IMG/VR virus record: IMGVR_UViG_3300020196_000044
Location: 1 to 56,295 of that record
DNA from: a virus
DNA length: 56,295 nucleotides
Reading direction: 5' to 3' (one strand)
Part shown: piece by piece, positions 6,814-15,073 of the stretch
How the letters are laid out: every line of letters begins with the position of its first letter
How positions within the stretch are numbered: position 1 is the stretch's first letter
Notes under the pieces: generated by a model
Seen by the model: the letters and a program-made list of their open reading frames with translations, nothing else
What the model was told of the DNA's origin: nothing
Database searches by the model: none
Position numbers and translations under genes: made by a program

Positions 6814-7938
6814 TTAGTACTCGTCTGATAAAATATCTTCTTGCGTTAATGAAGTTAACTCTTCAAAATTTAAACTAATTCTAACCGTATGTACAAATGA
6901 TCCTGGGGTTGGATTGAATGAATTGTTAGGAGTGTAATCAACAGACATTCTAGTTAGAGCACAGTATTTAGTAACAGGTAAGTAATCTTTTAAATTATTA
7001 CCACCATGGGGAAGGATTCTAAAAACGTAAGGATAGTCAAGAAATAAACTGACATTGTTTCCAGATCTTCTAGCACCAGGATGCATTGCTAATTTAAATT
7101 TTTTAATAATATTTTTGATTTCACTTTCTTCTCCACGATTTCTTGCTAACATTATATAATCAAAATTAAATGATCGTGTATTCATACGATCAAATGTCTG
7201 TAAAGTATTATCATTGAAAGTTATTCCAAGAGAACCACCAAGTAGGGAATCTAATGATATACCTTCTGATTTAGGAATTGATCCTGCTTTTTCGAGAACT
7301 TGACCTACTGCACTACTAGTAACAGTACTTGCTGCAGTTGATATTGCAGCAGCAATATCAGCACCACCTTGACCTATAGCATTTCCCAAGGCACCAAAGG
7401 ATACTTTGTTCCAAGTAGCACCATAATTGTATTCTAATTTTGGTGGCAAATATAAAAATATAGACCCAATTGAAGAGTTTGCTGCTGGATCTGTACCTGA
7501 TGGTCCCGATAATCCTGTTTCACCTGAATCACTAGAAATTAAATTATTTAATCCACTTCCAAATAATCCTTCTAATCCACTAGCACCTTTTATTAATCCT
7601 TGTCTTATATCATTAACTGCTAATGCTTGAGCCGATTTGTAATTATAGATTGCAAATTGTAAGTAAAAATTATTTGGAGAGTTTAATGGATACTTTAAAT
7701 TTCCAGATACTATTGCAGATAATGATTTTTGTCTATTTTTAAATTTTATTTTTTCTGCTTCTGCTTGACTATTCCCATCACTATTATTTTTTGCTTGTGG
7801 GGGCGGTGGCACTGTACCACTGGGATTTCCTATTGTACGTTCCCCACCGACACCAGTAGCCGATCCACCTGGGGTTGTTGGAGGAAGAGCGAACTCTACA
7901 TTAGGTTTAAATGCAGCTGGGTTAAACGATGATGTCAT
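6814..7938 (-). CDS. gp48: gp48-like baseplate tail-tube cap
   Basis: Encodes 374 aa. A Pro/Gly-rich, low-complexity N-terminus (PPTTPGGSATGVGGERTIGN) precedes a region with FLYLPPKLEYNYGATW and a C-terminal tube-like domain with FDRMNTRSFNFDYIMLARNR, MHPGARRSGN and VTKYCALTRMSVDYTPNNSF. T4 gp48 (364 aa) caps the baseplate hub and nucleates tail-tube polymerisation with gp54; length and neighbours fit. The alternative is gp54, which shares the tail-tube fold. It overlaps the upstream gene by one base. Confidence 0.72.
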   Translation of the reverse strand: MTSSFNPAAFKPNVEFALPPTTPGGSATGVGGERTIGNPSGTVPPPPQAKNNSDGNSQAEAEKIKFKNRQKSLSAIVSGNLKYPLNSPNNFYLQFAIYNYKSAQALAVNDIRQGLIKGASGLEGLFGSGLNNLISSDSGETGLSGPSGTDPAANSSIGSIFLYLPPKLEYNYGATWNKVSFGALGNAIGQGGADIAAAISTAASTVTSSAVGQVLEKAGSIPKSEGISLDSLLGGSLGITFNDNTLQTFDRMNTRSFNFDYIMLARNRGEESEIKNIIKKFKLAMHPGARRSGNNVSLFLDYPYVFRILPHGGNNLKDYLPVTKYCALTRMSVDYTPNNSFNPTPGSFVHTVRISLNFEELTSLTQEDILSDEY

Positions 7939-8396
7939 TAGACCTTTTGTATTTTAATTGAACTCATAAATCTATTATTAGAATCATAAAATTGCTCTAT
8001 AGTCAAAGCAGCAAAATCAACAATGTCTTTATCTTCAACCTGAAAAAATATATTGTCAGCTTTTTCTGGTATATATCTATGAAGAAGATAATCCTTTATC
8101 TTTATATTTTTATTTAGATATGATTGAGCAAGCAATATTCTATTTTTTTGAGTTGTGTAGTGTAAATTTGCTCCAAGAATTCCATCAGTATATTTTTCAA
8201 GAACTAGTACATAGGGATACCTATCCCAATGTCTTAACTGTTTAAGATACTTTGGTTTGTATTCAAACAAATAGAACTTACCGATCTCAATGCCGCTATG
8301 TTCAACAGCGTTGTTAAACAAATAATTGAATGCAATTTTTCTTTGCTCGTTTCTATTTGATGCGTTTTCTTTTTTAATTTGATCTAATACGCTCAT
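7938..8396 (-). CDS. Conserved phage protein with LRHWDRYPYVL / GANLHY signature
   Basis: Encodes 152 aa. The centre reads FYLFEYKPKYLKQLRHWDRY, then PYVLVLEKYTDGILGANLHY. This combination (Y-x-PK, a Tyr/Asp pair before PxVL, and an invariant-looking GxNLHY) recurs, as far as I remember, in a protein of T4-like marine phages, but I cannot attach a proven function. The N-terminus is charged (DQIKKENASNRNEQRK). It lies between gp4 and gp48, overlapping both (ATGA with gp4, one base with gp48), so a role in head completion, DNA-end protection or neck assembly is plausible, though only inferred. Confidence 0.65.
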   Translation of the reverse strand: MSVLDQIKKENASNRNEQRKIAFNYLFNNAVEHSGIEIGKFYLFEYKPKYLKQLRHWDRYPYVLVLEKYTDGILGANLHYTTQKNRILLAQSYLNKNIKIKDYLLHRYIPEKADNIFFQVEDKDIVDFAALTIEQFYDSNNRFMSSIKIQKV

Positions 8397-8824
8397 AACT
8401 TTAGATCCTTTTCTGTTAGTACCTTAAATTCCCATTTTCTATCTGCACAATAATTTTTAGCAGCATCCCATTTAGCTTGATTGACTGCGTAGGTTACTAC
8501 CTCATTAATATACTTTTTAGTTTTTTTCTTTTGAACCTTAGGTTCTTCAACTTGCCTCAATGGTTTTATCTCAATGATATAATTTTTTATTCCAGAGTTG
8601 GATGTTGCTCTGACATAAAAATCTGGAAAGTACCTATGATATCTGCCATCAACAGGGGATACGTATGGTATAATTATTTCTTCTGATGCCCACTGTAGAA
8701 TATTCTCATTCAAATCACAGTACTTCATAAATTTTAATTCCCACAAACTGCGATAGATTATATTGGTGGGATCACCTTTGTACTTCTTAGGAAAGGATGG
8801 TCTAAATTTTCCAGAATATGCCAT
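8393..8824 (-). CDS. gp4: gp4 head completion protein
   Basis: Encodes 143 aa starting MAYSGKFRPSFPKKYKGDP. Strong family signs are IIYRSLWELKFMKYCDLNEN, QWASEEIIIPYVSPVDGRYH and RYFPDFYVRA, matching T4 gp4 (also called gp50/65), which is needed before tails join heads. The family has a TnsA-like nuclease fold: SEE, PDF and the later IEIKP segment are consistent with a PD-(D/E)XK core. An in-frame start 11 codons upstream exists, but MAYSGK is the conserved opening. It is the first gene of the minus-strand group. Confidence 0.9.
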   Translation of the reverse strand: MAYSGKFRPSFPKKYKGDPTNIIYRSLWELKFMKYCDLNENILQWASEEIIIPYVSPVDGRYHRYFPDFYVRATSNSGIKNYIIEIKPLRQVEEPKVQKKKTKKYINEVVTYAVNQAKWDAAKNYCADRKWEFKVLTEKDLKL

Positions 8825-8833
8825 TATATATAC

Positions 8834-8841
8834 GATAAATA
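8834..8841 (+). promoter_or_regulatory. T4-type late promoter
   Basis: GATAAATA matches the NATAAATA late-promoter consensus recognised through gp55/gp33 in T4-like phages. It lies 26 bases upstream of the tube-like gene and opens the tail operon. Confidence 0.7.
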
Positions 8842-8866
8842 TTAATAACTTCCCCAACTTATTTAG

Positions 8867-9538
8867 ATGAAAATTAGTACAATACTATCAAATGTTGTAG
8901 GTAATTATGGATTAGCCACATCTAATAAGTATCATGTTTCATTTACTAATATGAACGCAGCACTTGGTACTGCATTGGGGTTACAGAATATATCAGATCC
9001 ATCTTTATTTGAACTTGAATCTAGTGCTAACAAAGCAGCAACAAAACTTAGTTACCTTTGTGATGAATGTAACATACCAGGATTTAGTTTTGCAACTGGA
9101 GACGTGAAAGGATTACAACCTGGAATCAATATTCGTAATGCACATACTAAAATATTTAATGAATTGAATTTAACTTTCTTATTAGATTATTCACATACAA
9201 CGTATAATGTATTTCAAAGATGGTCTGATTTTATTTTTAATAAGCAAGGTATTCCAGGGTATGATATTAAATCATACTCTTTGATGAGATACTATGATGA
9301 TTACTGTGCAGATGTTGTAATACAAAAGTTAGAACCAAGTAGAAGGGATATAAATGTTCAATCATTCTTTGATCCTCTTGGTAATGCTACATCTAGGAAT
9401 ACTCATGTGGTGATGAATCAATTGGTAGCACATAAAGTATTTCCATATAGCATGAATAATATTTCATTTTCTAATGGACCAAATCAACCAGTAAGAGTTC
9501 AAGTATCCTTTTATTTTGAGTACCTAGATAAAGTATAA
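8867..9538 (+). CDS. Tail-tube-fold protein
   Basis: Encodes 223 aa. The layout is that of the T4 tail-tube family: NKYHVSFTN near the start, LCDECNIPGFSFATGDVKGL, FNELNLTFLLDYSHTTYNVF with a following QRWSDFIFN, and a beta-rich C-terminus ending VRVQVSFYFEYLDKV. T4 has three such proteins: gp19 (tube, 163 aa), gp48 and gp54 (tube cap and initiator). With gp48 already present nearby, this could be the gp54-like initiator or a tube paralogue; I cannot separate them. Its place right before the chaperone and tape-measure genes is where phages usually keep a tube gene. Confidence 0.75.
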   Translation: MKISTILSNVVGNYGLATSNKYHVSFTNMNAALGTALGLQNISDPSLFELESSANKAATKLSYLCDECNIPGFSFATGDVKGLQPGINIRNAHTKIFNELNLTFLLDYSHTTYNVFQRWSDFIFNKQGIPGYDIKSYSLMRYYDDYCADVVIQKLEPSRRDINVQSFFDPLGNATSRNTHVVMNQLVAHKVFPYSMNNISFSNGPNQPVRVQVSFYFEYLDKV

Positions 9539-9562
9539 GAATTGTATTTTTGGAGATAAACT

Positions 9563-10270
9563 ATGGCATTGCCAACTTTGAATAACCCTACTTATGAATT
9601 GGTTATTCCTTCAACTAAAAAGAAAATTAAGTACCGTCCATTCTTAGTTAAAGAAGAGAAGATTCTTCTCTTAGCACTTGAATCTGAAGATGAAGTGCAG
9701 ATTGCAAATTCAATGAAAGATATTATTTCTGCTTGTGTGCAGACAAAGGGAATTGATATTGATTTGCTTGCAACCTTTGATATTGAATATCTATTTTTAA
9801 ACATTAGAGGTAAATCTGTTGGGGAAAAAATTGAATTGCTTTTAAAATGTCCAGATGATAATGAAACTGAAGTTTTAGTGTCAATTAACATTGATGATAT
9901 TCAAGTTTATTTCCCAGAAGGACATGAGAATCAAATTAAAATCTCTGATGATTTGTGGGTTGAAATGAAATATCCTAATCTAGATTCATTTGCTCTCTTA
10001 GAGGATGCACAGAATCCAGATAACACATTTAAATTAGTTGCAAAATCAATTGCTAAAATTTATAATGAAGATGATGTTTGGGATAGTTCTACGACTACTG
10101 AAGATGAATTTATTTCATTTGTTGAATCAATGAACAATAAGCAATTCTCAAATATTCAAAAGTTTTTTGAATCAATGCCTTCATTGAAGCATACAATTAA
10201 GATTAAAAATCCTGTAACTAAAGTACAAAGTGATTATACTATTGAGGGTCTATCAAATTTTTTCGGATAG
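9563..10270 (+). CDS. gp26: gp26-like baseplate hub / tail assembly chaperone
   Basis: Encodes 235 aa. The opening (MALPTLNNPTYELVIPSTKK, then YRPFLVKEEKILLLALES) is the recognisable start of the T4 gp26 baseplate-hub family (T4_baseplate). IVKECVQ-like ISACVQTKGIDIDLLATFDI and FLNIRGKSVGE follow. T4 gp26 is 208 aa and is described as a hub assembly factor. Here it lies between a tube-fold gene and the tape measure, the position of tail assembly chaperone G in other phages. The last codons (TCA AAT TTT TTC GGA TAG) contain a slippery heptamer that could shift some ribosomes into the open -1 frame downstream. Confidence 0.82.
   Translation: MALPTLNNPTYELVIPSTKKKIKYRPFLVKEEKILLLALESEDEVQIANSMKDIISACVQTKGIDIDLLATFDIEYLFLNIRGKSVGEKIELLLKCPDDNETEVLVSINIDDIQVYFPEGHENQIKISDDLWVEMKYPNLDSFALLEDAQNPDNTFKLVAKSIAKIYNEDDVWDSSTTTEDEFISFVESMNNKQFSNIQKFFESMPSLKHTIKIKNPVTKVQSDYTIEGLSNFFG
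10255..10261 (+). promoter_or_regulatory. Candidate -1 ribosomal frameshift site
   Basis: A AAT TTT in the gp26 frame fits the X XXY YYZ slippery pattern and is followed, seven bases later, by the gp26 stop. Downstream, 10280-10299 is a perfect 20-base palindrome, ATAATTCTCTAGAGAATTAT, which can fold as an 8-bp hairpin. Its 18-base distance is longer than usual for a stimulator. Confidence 0.55.
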
Positions 10271-10455
10271 CCCTCTTCCATAATTCTCTAGAGAATTATT
10301 ATAGAACTAACTTTGGTTTGATGCAACATCACAAATATAGTTTAACTGAACTAGATAATATGATGCCTTGGGAAAGAGAAATCTATGTTGCTATGCTATT
10401 AAAATTCTTGGAAGAGGAAAAGGCAAGGATAGAAAAACAAAACTCTAGATCTTAA
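10261..10455 (+). CDS. -1 frame extension of gp26 (chaperone T part), or short separate gene
   Basis: The frame read after slippage is open for 64 codons: FRIALFHNSLENYYRTNFGL, then MQHHKYSLTELDNMMPWERE and IYVAMLLKFLEEEKARI. This looks like real protein and resembles the T half of tail assembly chaperones, where a His-rich turn precedes a (M/P)-x-WE-x-E helix. There is no good start before ATG 10321, which would give only 44 aa and cut the conserved-looking part, and no ribosome binding site is evident there. A frameshift fusion with gp26 (about 297 aa in total) therefore explains the region best. The stop overlaps the next ATG (TAATG). In T4 the neighbouring gene is gp51, so this could be its counterpart. 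Confidence 0.65.
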   Translation, partial: FRIALFHNSLENYYRTNFGLMQHHKYSLTELDNMMPWEREIYVAMLLKFLEEEKARIEKQNSRS

Positions 10456-12719
10456 TGGAATCATCACAACTAGGATTACATGACTACAATGACGCCATAC
10501 TATCTGTGTATGGCGCAAATCCTGTTGTGCAGATGGCAGCATCTCCATCGGAACAAGTTGATGTTGAAGAACCAACTGAACAACTTCCTACTAAAAAAGA
10601 AAAGAGAATAAAAAAAGGCACACTATTTACTGAAACTTTAAAGTTAAAGAAGGCTGCATTACTTAATTTATCTTTAGCAAAAAGAATATTTGATTATGAA
10701 CAATCCCGTCTTAGAGAATTAACCACTGAGATTGGTGAGTTACAACCATCAAGAACTAGAGCAGAATCTTATTCTGACAAAGAGAAAGAAGAGAAAGAAG
10801 AGAAATCAGGAATTGGTGGACTATTCTCTAGATTCTTTAGGAATTTATTTTCTAAACTTGGTAAAGTATTATCTTTAAAGTTCAGAAGAAGTATCGGCAG
10901 AAAGAATCGATTAAGATTAAAGAAGTTACAGAGGACATATAGGAAATCAAAAATTGTATCAAAGAGATTTGCTAGAAATTTAACTAAACCATTTAGGCAA
11001 ACATCAAGATTCTTTAAGTCACTTCCAAAAAAAGCATGGAAAGGAATTAAGGGACTTGCAAGCACAGCAAATCAAGTTAGAAAAGTTATTGGTGGGTCCA
11101 TTCAAATGGCAAAGGGACCTAAAGTATCAACGGCACCCAAACCCTCTGGATTAAAAATGCCACAAATGCCATCTGGAATAAGTAAAGGTGCATCTAATTT
11201 GATGAAAGGTGCAAAAAACTTTACTAGATCTGGTCCACTTGCTGCTTTATTTGCTGGATTTGAATTCGGAGGAAGGAAAGGAGCAGGACAAACAGACGCT
11301 CAGGCAGGCATAGGAACCGCTGCAAGCGTCGCTGGTGGTATTGCTGGAGCGAAGGGAGGCGCCGCTGCTGGTGCCGCTCTGGGGGCAACTATAGGACTTG
11401 CTTTTGGTGGTATTGGTGCCGCTCCTGGCGCTGCAATTGGTGCTATCATTGGTGGAATTGGTGGAGGTTTTGCAGGATCGTTTGGTGCAAGTAAACTTGC
11501 TGATGTTGCCACTGGTGTAGATGAGAAGCAGAAATATGCAGAAGGTGGTGTGGTAACTGGACCTCAACTTGCATTGATAGGAGAGGGGGGAGAGCCAGAA
11601 TTTGTGGTTCCTCAAAGTAAACTTGGTTATTTCTTATCGGGTAAAACTGGCATTGGGTTGGTAAATGCTGGAGCAAAAGTTATATTCAGTGGCGTAAGAA
11701 AGTTTGCAGATTCTATTGGACTTGATCCAAAAATACTCAGTTCAATTCCAGAACTTTCTTTAGAAAAAACATTACCCTCTAGTGATATAACTGTACCAGT
11801 AACAACAGACATAAGACAGACGCCAAAATTTAATTTGGGTAAAAATATATTTGATAAAATTATAGAGGGATTTAAAAATCTGTTAAGTGATTTGCCTAAT
11901 TTATTACCCGCTCCACTCAAAGCATTAATAAGTGGTGTACAGGGATTGACAAATGGAGTACAAAATTTTATTGGAGATTTAACTGGTGGATCTGCTGCTG
12001 ATTTGTCAGGTACAGGTGTTGTTAGAGAAGTTGATTTAAAGGCAAATACTCATAAAGACGTTGGACTTACAACTAAATTTGGGTATAGTGCTTTTCATGG
12101 TAGACATCATAATGGTGTTGATGTAGGTACATCTGGAAAGAGTGGTTTTCTTGTGGGGTTCAAAAAAACTGGTAAAGTTACTTTCTCTGGACCATCTGCT
12201 GGATATGGAAATCTTGTTATCATTAAAGATAATTCTGGAACTGAATACTATTTTGCCCATTTAAAAAATATAAATCCAGATTTATCGGTTGGGAAACCAT
12301 ACAATGGAGAAAGCATTGGTGAAATAGGAAACACTGGTCATAGTTCTGGAATTCATTTACACTTTGAGAAGAGACCAAAGGGATCTTCTGGGGTAGATCC
12401 AATGCCTGACGTTGGATTGCTTGATATAGGTAAAAAGAAACAAAAGATACCATCAAAAGTTTCTGATCCTGGTAGAACAGTTGAATTACCAACTAATCTT
12501 AATGCCCCTGCAAATCCATTGACTGTTTCTCCTGCTCTAAATATGATGGGAGGTAGTATAACGCCAACTCCTGAGGATCCATTTGCGATTGGTGGTACAA
12601 ATACTATTTTAACTAATGGTGGTGGAGTACAATATATTCCTTTTCCTATTCCAATAAAATCGAATCCAAATAAACCAAGTTCAATATACTCAACTTGGGG
12701 AACTACTCCTAATAAGTAA
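10455..12719 (+). CDS. Tape-measure-like protein with C-terminal M23 peptidase domain
   Basis: Encodes 754 aa. The N-terminal 210 residues are highly basic and helical (coiled-coil-like, with many Lys/Arg). Residues about 285-350 are a Gly/Ala-rich hydrophobic stretch, and YAEGGVVTGPQLALIGEGGE near 365-385 is a motif frequent in tape measures. From about 530 there is an M23 (LytM-like) zinc endopeptidase: HHNGVD (His551/552, Asp556) and IHLHFE (His634, His636) supply the usual metal and catalytic residues. It probably sets tail length or hub structure (gp29-like) and cuts peptide cross-links of the cell wall during DNA entry. It starts on the stop of the frameshifted chaperone. Confidence 0.8.
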   Translation: MESSQLGLHDYNDAILSVYGANPVVQMAASPSEQVDVEEPTEQLPTKKEKRIKKGTLFTETLKLKKAALLNLSLAKRIFDYEQSRLRELTTEIGELQPSRTRAESYSDKEKEEKEEKSGIGGLFSRFFRNLFSKLGKVLSLKFRRSIGRKNRLRLKKLQRTYRKSKIVSKRFARNLTKPFRQTSRFFKSLPKKAWKGIKGLASTANQVRKVIGGSIQMAKGPKVSTAPKPSGLKMPQMPSGISKGASNLMKGAKNFTRSGPLAALFAGFEFGGRKGAGQTDAQAGIGTAASVAGGIAGAKGGAAAGAALGATIGLAFGGIGAAPGAAIGAIIGGIGGGFAGSFGASKLADVATGVDEKQKYAEGGVVTGPQLALIGEGGEPEFVVPQSKLGYFLSGKTGIGLVNAGAKVIFSGVRKFADSIGLDPKILSSIPELSLEKTLPSSDITVPVTTDIRQTPKFNLGKNIFDKIIEGFKNLLSDLPNLLPAPLKALISGVQGLTNGVQNFIGDLTGGSAADLSGTGVVREVDLKANTHKDVGLTTKFGYSAFHGRHHNGVDVGTSGKSGFLVGFKKTGKVTFSGPSAGYGNLVIIKDNSGTEYYFAHLKNINPDLSVGKPYNGESIGEIGNTGHSSGIHLHFEKRPKGSSGVDPMPDVGLLDIGKKKQKIPSKVSDPGRTVELPTNLNAPANPLTVSPALNMMGGSITPTPEDPFAIGGTNTILTNGGGVQYIPFPIPIKSNPNKPSSIYSTWGTTPNK

Positions 12720-12725
12720 TAAGAA

Positions 12726-15071
12726 ATGGCAAATATTCCAAGTAAAGCAATAAAAAAATTTAAGAAGGATATTCATAGAGAGATTGCTGCTGGGATTCTT
12801 ATTGCTTATGGTTTGTTTCCACGTACCAATGAAGGTATCGCTAAAGCACAGCGTCTTATTGCAGGCAGAGAAACTTGGTTAGCACCTTCAGAACTACCAA
12901 ATTATTATGATAATATTGAAAGTGATTTGATGATAGGCAGGGAAACTGCTGGCATCGTTAACATCAGAATGATATTGAAAGAATTTTATGGACTTGATAA
13001 TAAACCAAGTGCAATTACAGTACCAAAATTAGATACAGGTAAAACAACTGTTTATAAACCAGAAGATAAATTTGTAGATGATATTACTGAACAACTTGAT
13101 AACAAGTTAGAAGAAACTTCCGACAATATTATGGATGCTGTTGATGCTTTAATTGAAAAGCAGAAAAAAGATTTTGAAGATTACAAAAAGAAACAAGAGG
13201 AAGAAAGGCAGCAAAAGAAAGCAGGAGAAGAACAGTATCCAACTCCAATTGGACCAGATCCAATGCAAGGTCCAGTGGAACCTCCTGTCCAAGGACCAAA
13301 AGAACCCCCAAAGAAAACAGTTGCTCCAGAAAAAGATGAGGATTGGCAATCTGAAGTACCAGATCAATTAGGTACAAAATTAGATGAACTCATTGAACAA
13401 GTAAAGAATGATCCTCTACCTAAACCTGCTGGAGATAATAGAAAAAGAACCAAAGGGAAGACAATTAAGAGAAGTAAACCACGATACAGTGAGATGCATG
13501 TGGGGTCTCCTCTTGCTGAGGTTATGGATAATGTTATTGAAACAAAGAATGCTTTATTAGATCTCTATAAAATTACAAAGAAACATTTTGAATTTAAAAA
13601 AGGCATTGATAAAACATTAACTCAAAGATTATCTGCTAAAAAGAGAGAACAACAGTTAGAAAAACCATCATCTCCTGATGGAGATACTAAAATAAAAGAT
13701 AAGGATAAAAAAGAAAGTTCACTTCAAAAATCATTAAAGAATGCATTAAGTCAGGGTCTTTTTACAGCAGCTATTGGAACGTTAACGCCAGTATTGTTAT
13801 CTTTGATGGCACCATTTTTAGGAAATCAAAATGATATTGAACCTGAACCTGAACCAGATATTAAACCAGATAAATCACCTTCAGATCAATCACAATTAGA
13901 ACCTCCACCAGCACCAGATCTTCCTCCACCAGAAACAGAATCTCCAAAATCTCCTAAACCATTAGTTGATGTTCCACCAGCACCAGTTTTGCCACCACCA
14001 ATAACTATTCAACCTGCTGCTGAAGGTAGAAAATTTGATAAAAAGAAATCTGAACCACTTAAACCTTTAAATATACCTGTGTCAAAAACTGGAAAGAATG
14101 AAGAACTATCAAAAGTAATTAAACCATTGATTGCTGCTGTACAACTTCCAGTTAAAGTTGGAGCGGGAGCAATGCTTTCTTTTGCACATTCAATTGTAAA
14201 TCCTTTTGCTATGTTTATGCCTCCTTTTGTAAAGGGATTTATTAATAATATTTTTAAAACAATATCAGATTCTGCTGGATTAACTGGTGTTAATTTTCAA
14301 CTATCTGGTGATAGTTTTGTTGATACATTAAAGAAAGCATTAGGAGGTGCATTTGGTGGCGGCGGCGGGGGCGGCGGCGGTGGCGGCGGCGGTGGCGGCG
14401 GAGGTGGAGGCGGCGCTGGAGGCGGCGATGGTGGTGGTGGTGGATTATCAACATCAGCTAGTAGTGCCGTTAAAGATCCAAATGTTAAAGCGTTTTTAGA
14501 TGTTCTTGCAAAACCAGAATCTGGAGGGAGATATAATGTTTCTGTTGGTGGAAAACTATTTTCAGATATGTCTAAGCATCCTGAAATGTATAATTCAGAG
14601 TTAAATTCTGATGCAGCAGGAAGATATCAATTTCTAAGCACGACATATAAACCAATTGCTAAAAGGTTAGGGTTGAAAGATTTTAGTCCTAGAAGTCAAG
14701 ACCTTGCTGCTGTTCAATATTTAAAAGATCTTGGAGTTCTTGATGAAATTCAAAGTGGAGATCCTAAGAAACTTGCAGATGTTAAACGTAGATTACAAGG
14801 AAGTACTTGGACTGGATTACAAAAATATACCGATGATTCTTACTTGAAAACGTTTAAAGATAGACAAAAATTTTATAATGATACTGCAAGACCAACAACA
14901 GCAGGAACTCCACCAATAACAGGAACACCCAAACAGCAACTTGAAGCACAGATAAACCAAATATTAGGCATACCTCCACAACCACCACAGGTGCCAACGA
15001 TGCCAAATTTATTTGAGGGAAGTTCTAGATCACCAACTGCTAATTTATTTACGTTACAACCAACTCCATAG
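12726..15071 (+). CDS. Tail protein with C-terminal lambda-R-like muramidase
   Basis: Encodes 781 aa. Residues 1-110 are a folded N-terminal part (FKKDIHREIAAGILIAYGLF). Long charged and Pro-rich linkers follow (EEERQQKKAGEEQYPTPIGP; PEPEPDIKPDKSPSDQSQLE), then a hydrophobic segment and a 30-codon glycine tract. Residues about 588-720 match the lambda endolysin R family (GH104 lytic transglycosylase): FLDVLAKPESGGRYNVSVGG with likely catalytic Glu598, AAGRYQFLSTTYKPIAKRLG, and LKDFSPRSQDLAAVQYLKDLG. It should cut glycan strands during infection, replacing the lysozyme domain carried by T4 gp5. A second tape-measure or hub role for the N-terminal part is inferred from position. Confidence 0.85.
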   Translation: MANIPSKAIKKFKKDIHREIAAGILIAYGLFPRTNEGIAKAQRLIAGRETWLAPSELPNYYDNIESDLMIGRETAGIVNIRMILKEFYGLDNKPSAITVPKLDTGKTTVYKPEDKFVDDITEQLDNKLEETSDNIMDAVDALIEKQKKDFEDYKKKQEEERQQKKAGEEQYPTPIGPDPMQGPVEPPVQGPKEPPKKTVAPEKDEDWQSEVPDQLGTKLDELIEQVKNDPLPKPAGDNRKRTKGKTIKRSKPRYSEMHVGSPLAEVMDNVIETKNALLDLYKITKKHFEFKKGIDKTLTQRLSAKKREQQLEKPSSPDGDTKIKDKDKKESSLQKSLKNALSQGLFTAAIGTLTPVLLSLMAPFLGNQNDIEPEPEPDIKPDKSPSDQSQLEPPPAPDLPPPETESPKSPKPLVDVPPAPVLPPPITIQPAAEGRKFDKKKSEPLKPLNIPVSKTGKNEELSKVIKPLIAAVQLPVKVGAGAMLSFAHSIVNPFAMFMPPFVKGFINNIFKTISDSAGLTGVNFQLSGDSFVDTLKKALGGAFGGGGGGGGGGGGGGGGGGGGAGGGDGGGGGLSTSASSAVKDPNVKAFLDVLAKPESGGRYNVSVGGKLFSDMSKHPEMYNSELNSDAAGRYQFLSTTYKPIAKRLGLKDFSPRSQDLAAVQYLKDLGVLDEIQSGDPKKLADVKRRLQGSTWTGLQKYTDDSYLKTFKDRQKFYNDTARPTTAGTPPITGTPKQQLEAQINQILGIPPQPPQVPTMPNLFEGSSRSPTANLFTLQPTP
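14355..14444 (+). repeat. GGC-rich polyglycine tract
   Basis: Thirty codons encode 20 Gly, Ala, 3 Gly, Asp, 5 Gly. Codons are mostly GGC/GGT, producing a very GC-rich island in an AT-rich genome. It separates the N-terminal part from the muramidase domain and is repeat-like enough to vary in length. Confidence 0.9.
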
Positions 15072-15073
15072 TT

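Noticed and set aside
11247-11676. Minus-strand frames rich in Ala/Pro or Ser/Thr
   Set aside because: They mirror the Gly/Ala-rich segment of the tape-measure gene and have no ribosome binding site.
13129-13377. Leu/Phe-rich minus-strand frames of 72-82 codons that look like membrane proteins
   Set aside because: They are antisense to the Lys/Glu- and Pro-rich linker of the muramidase protein.
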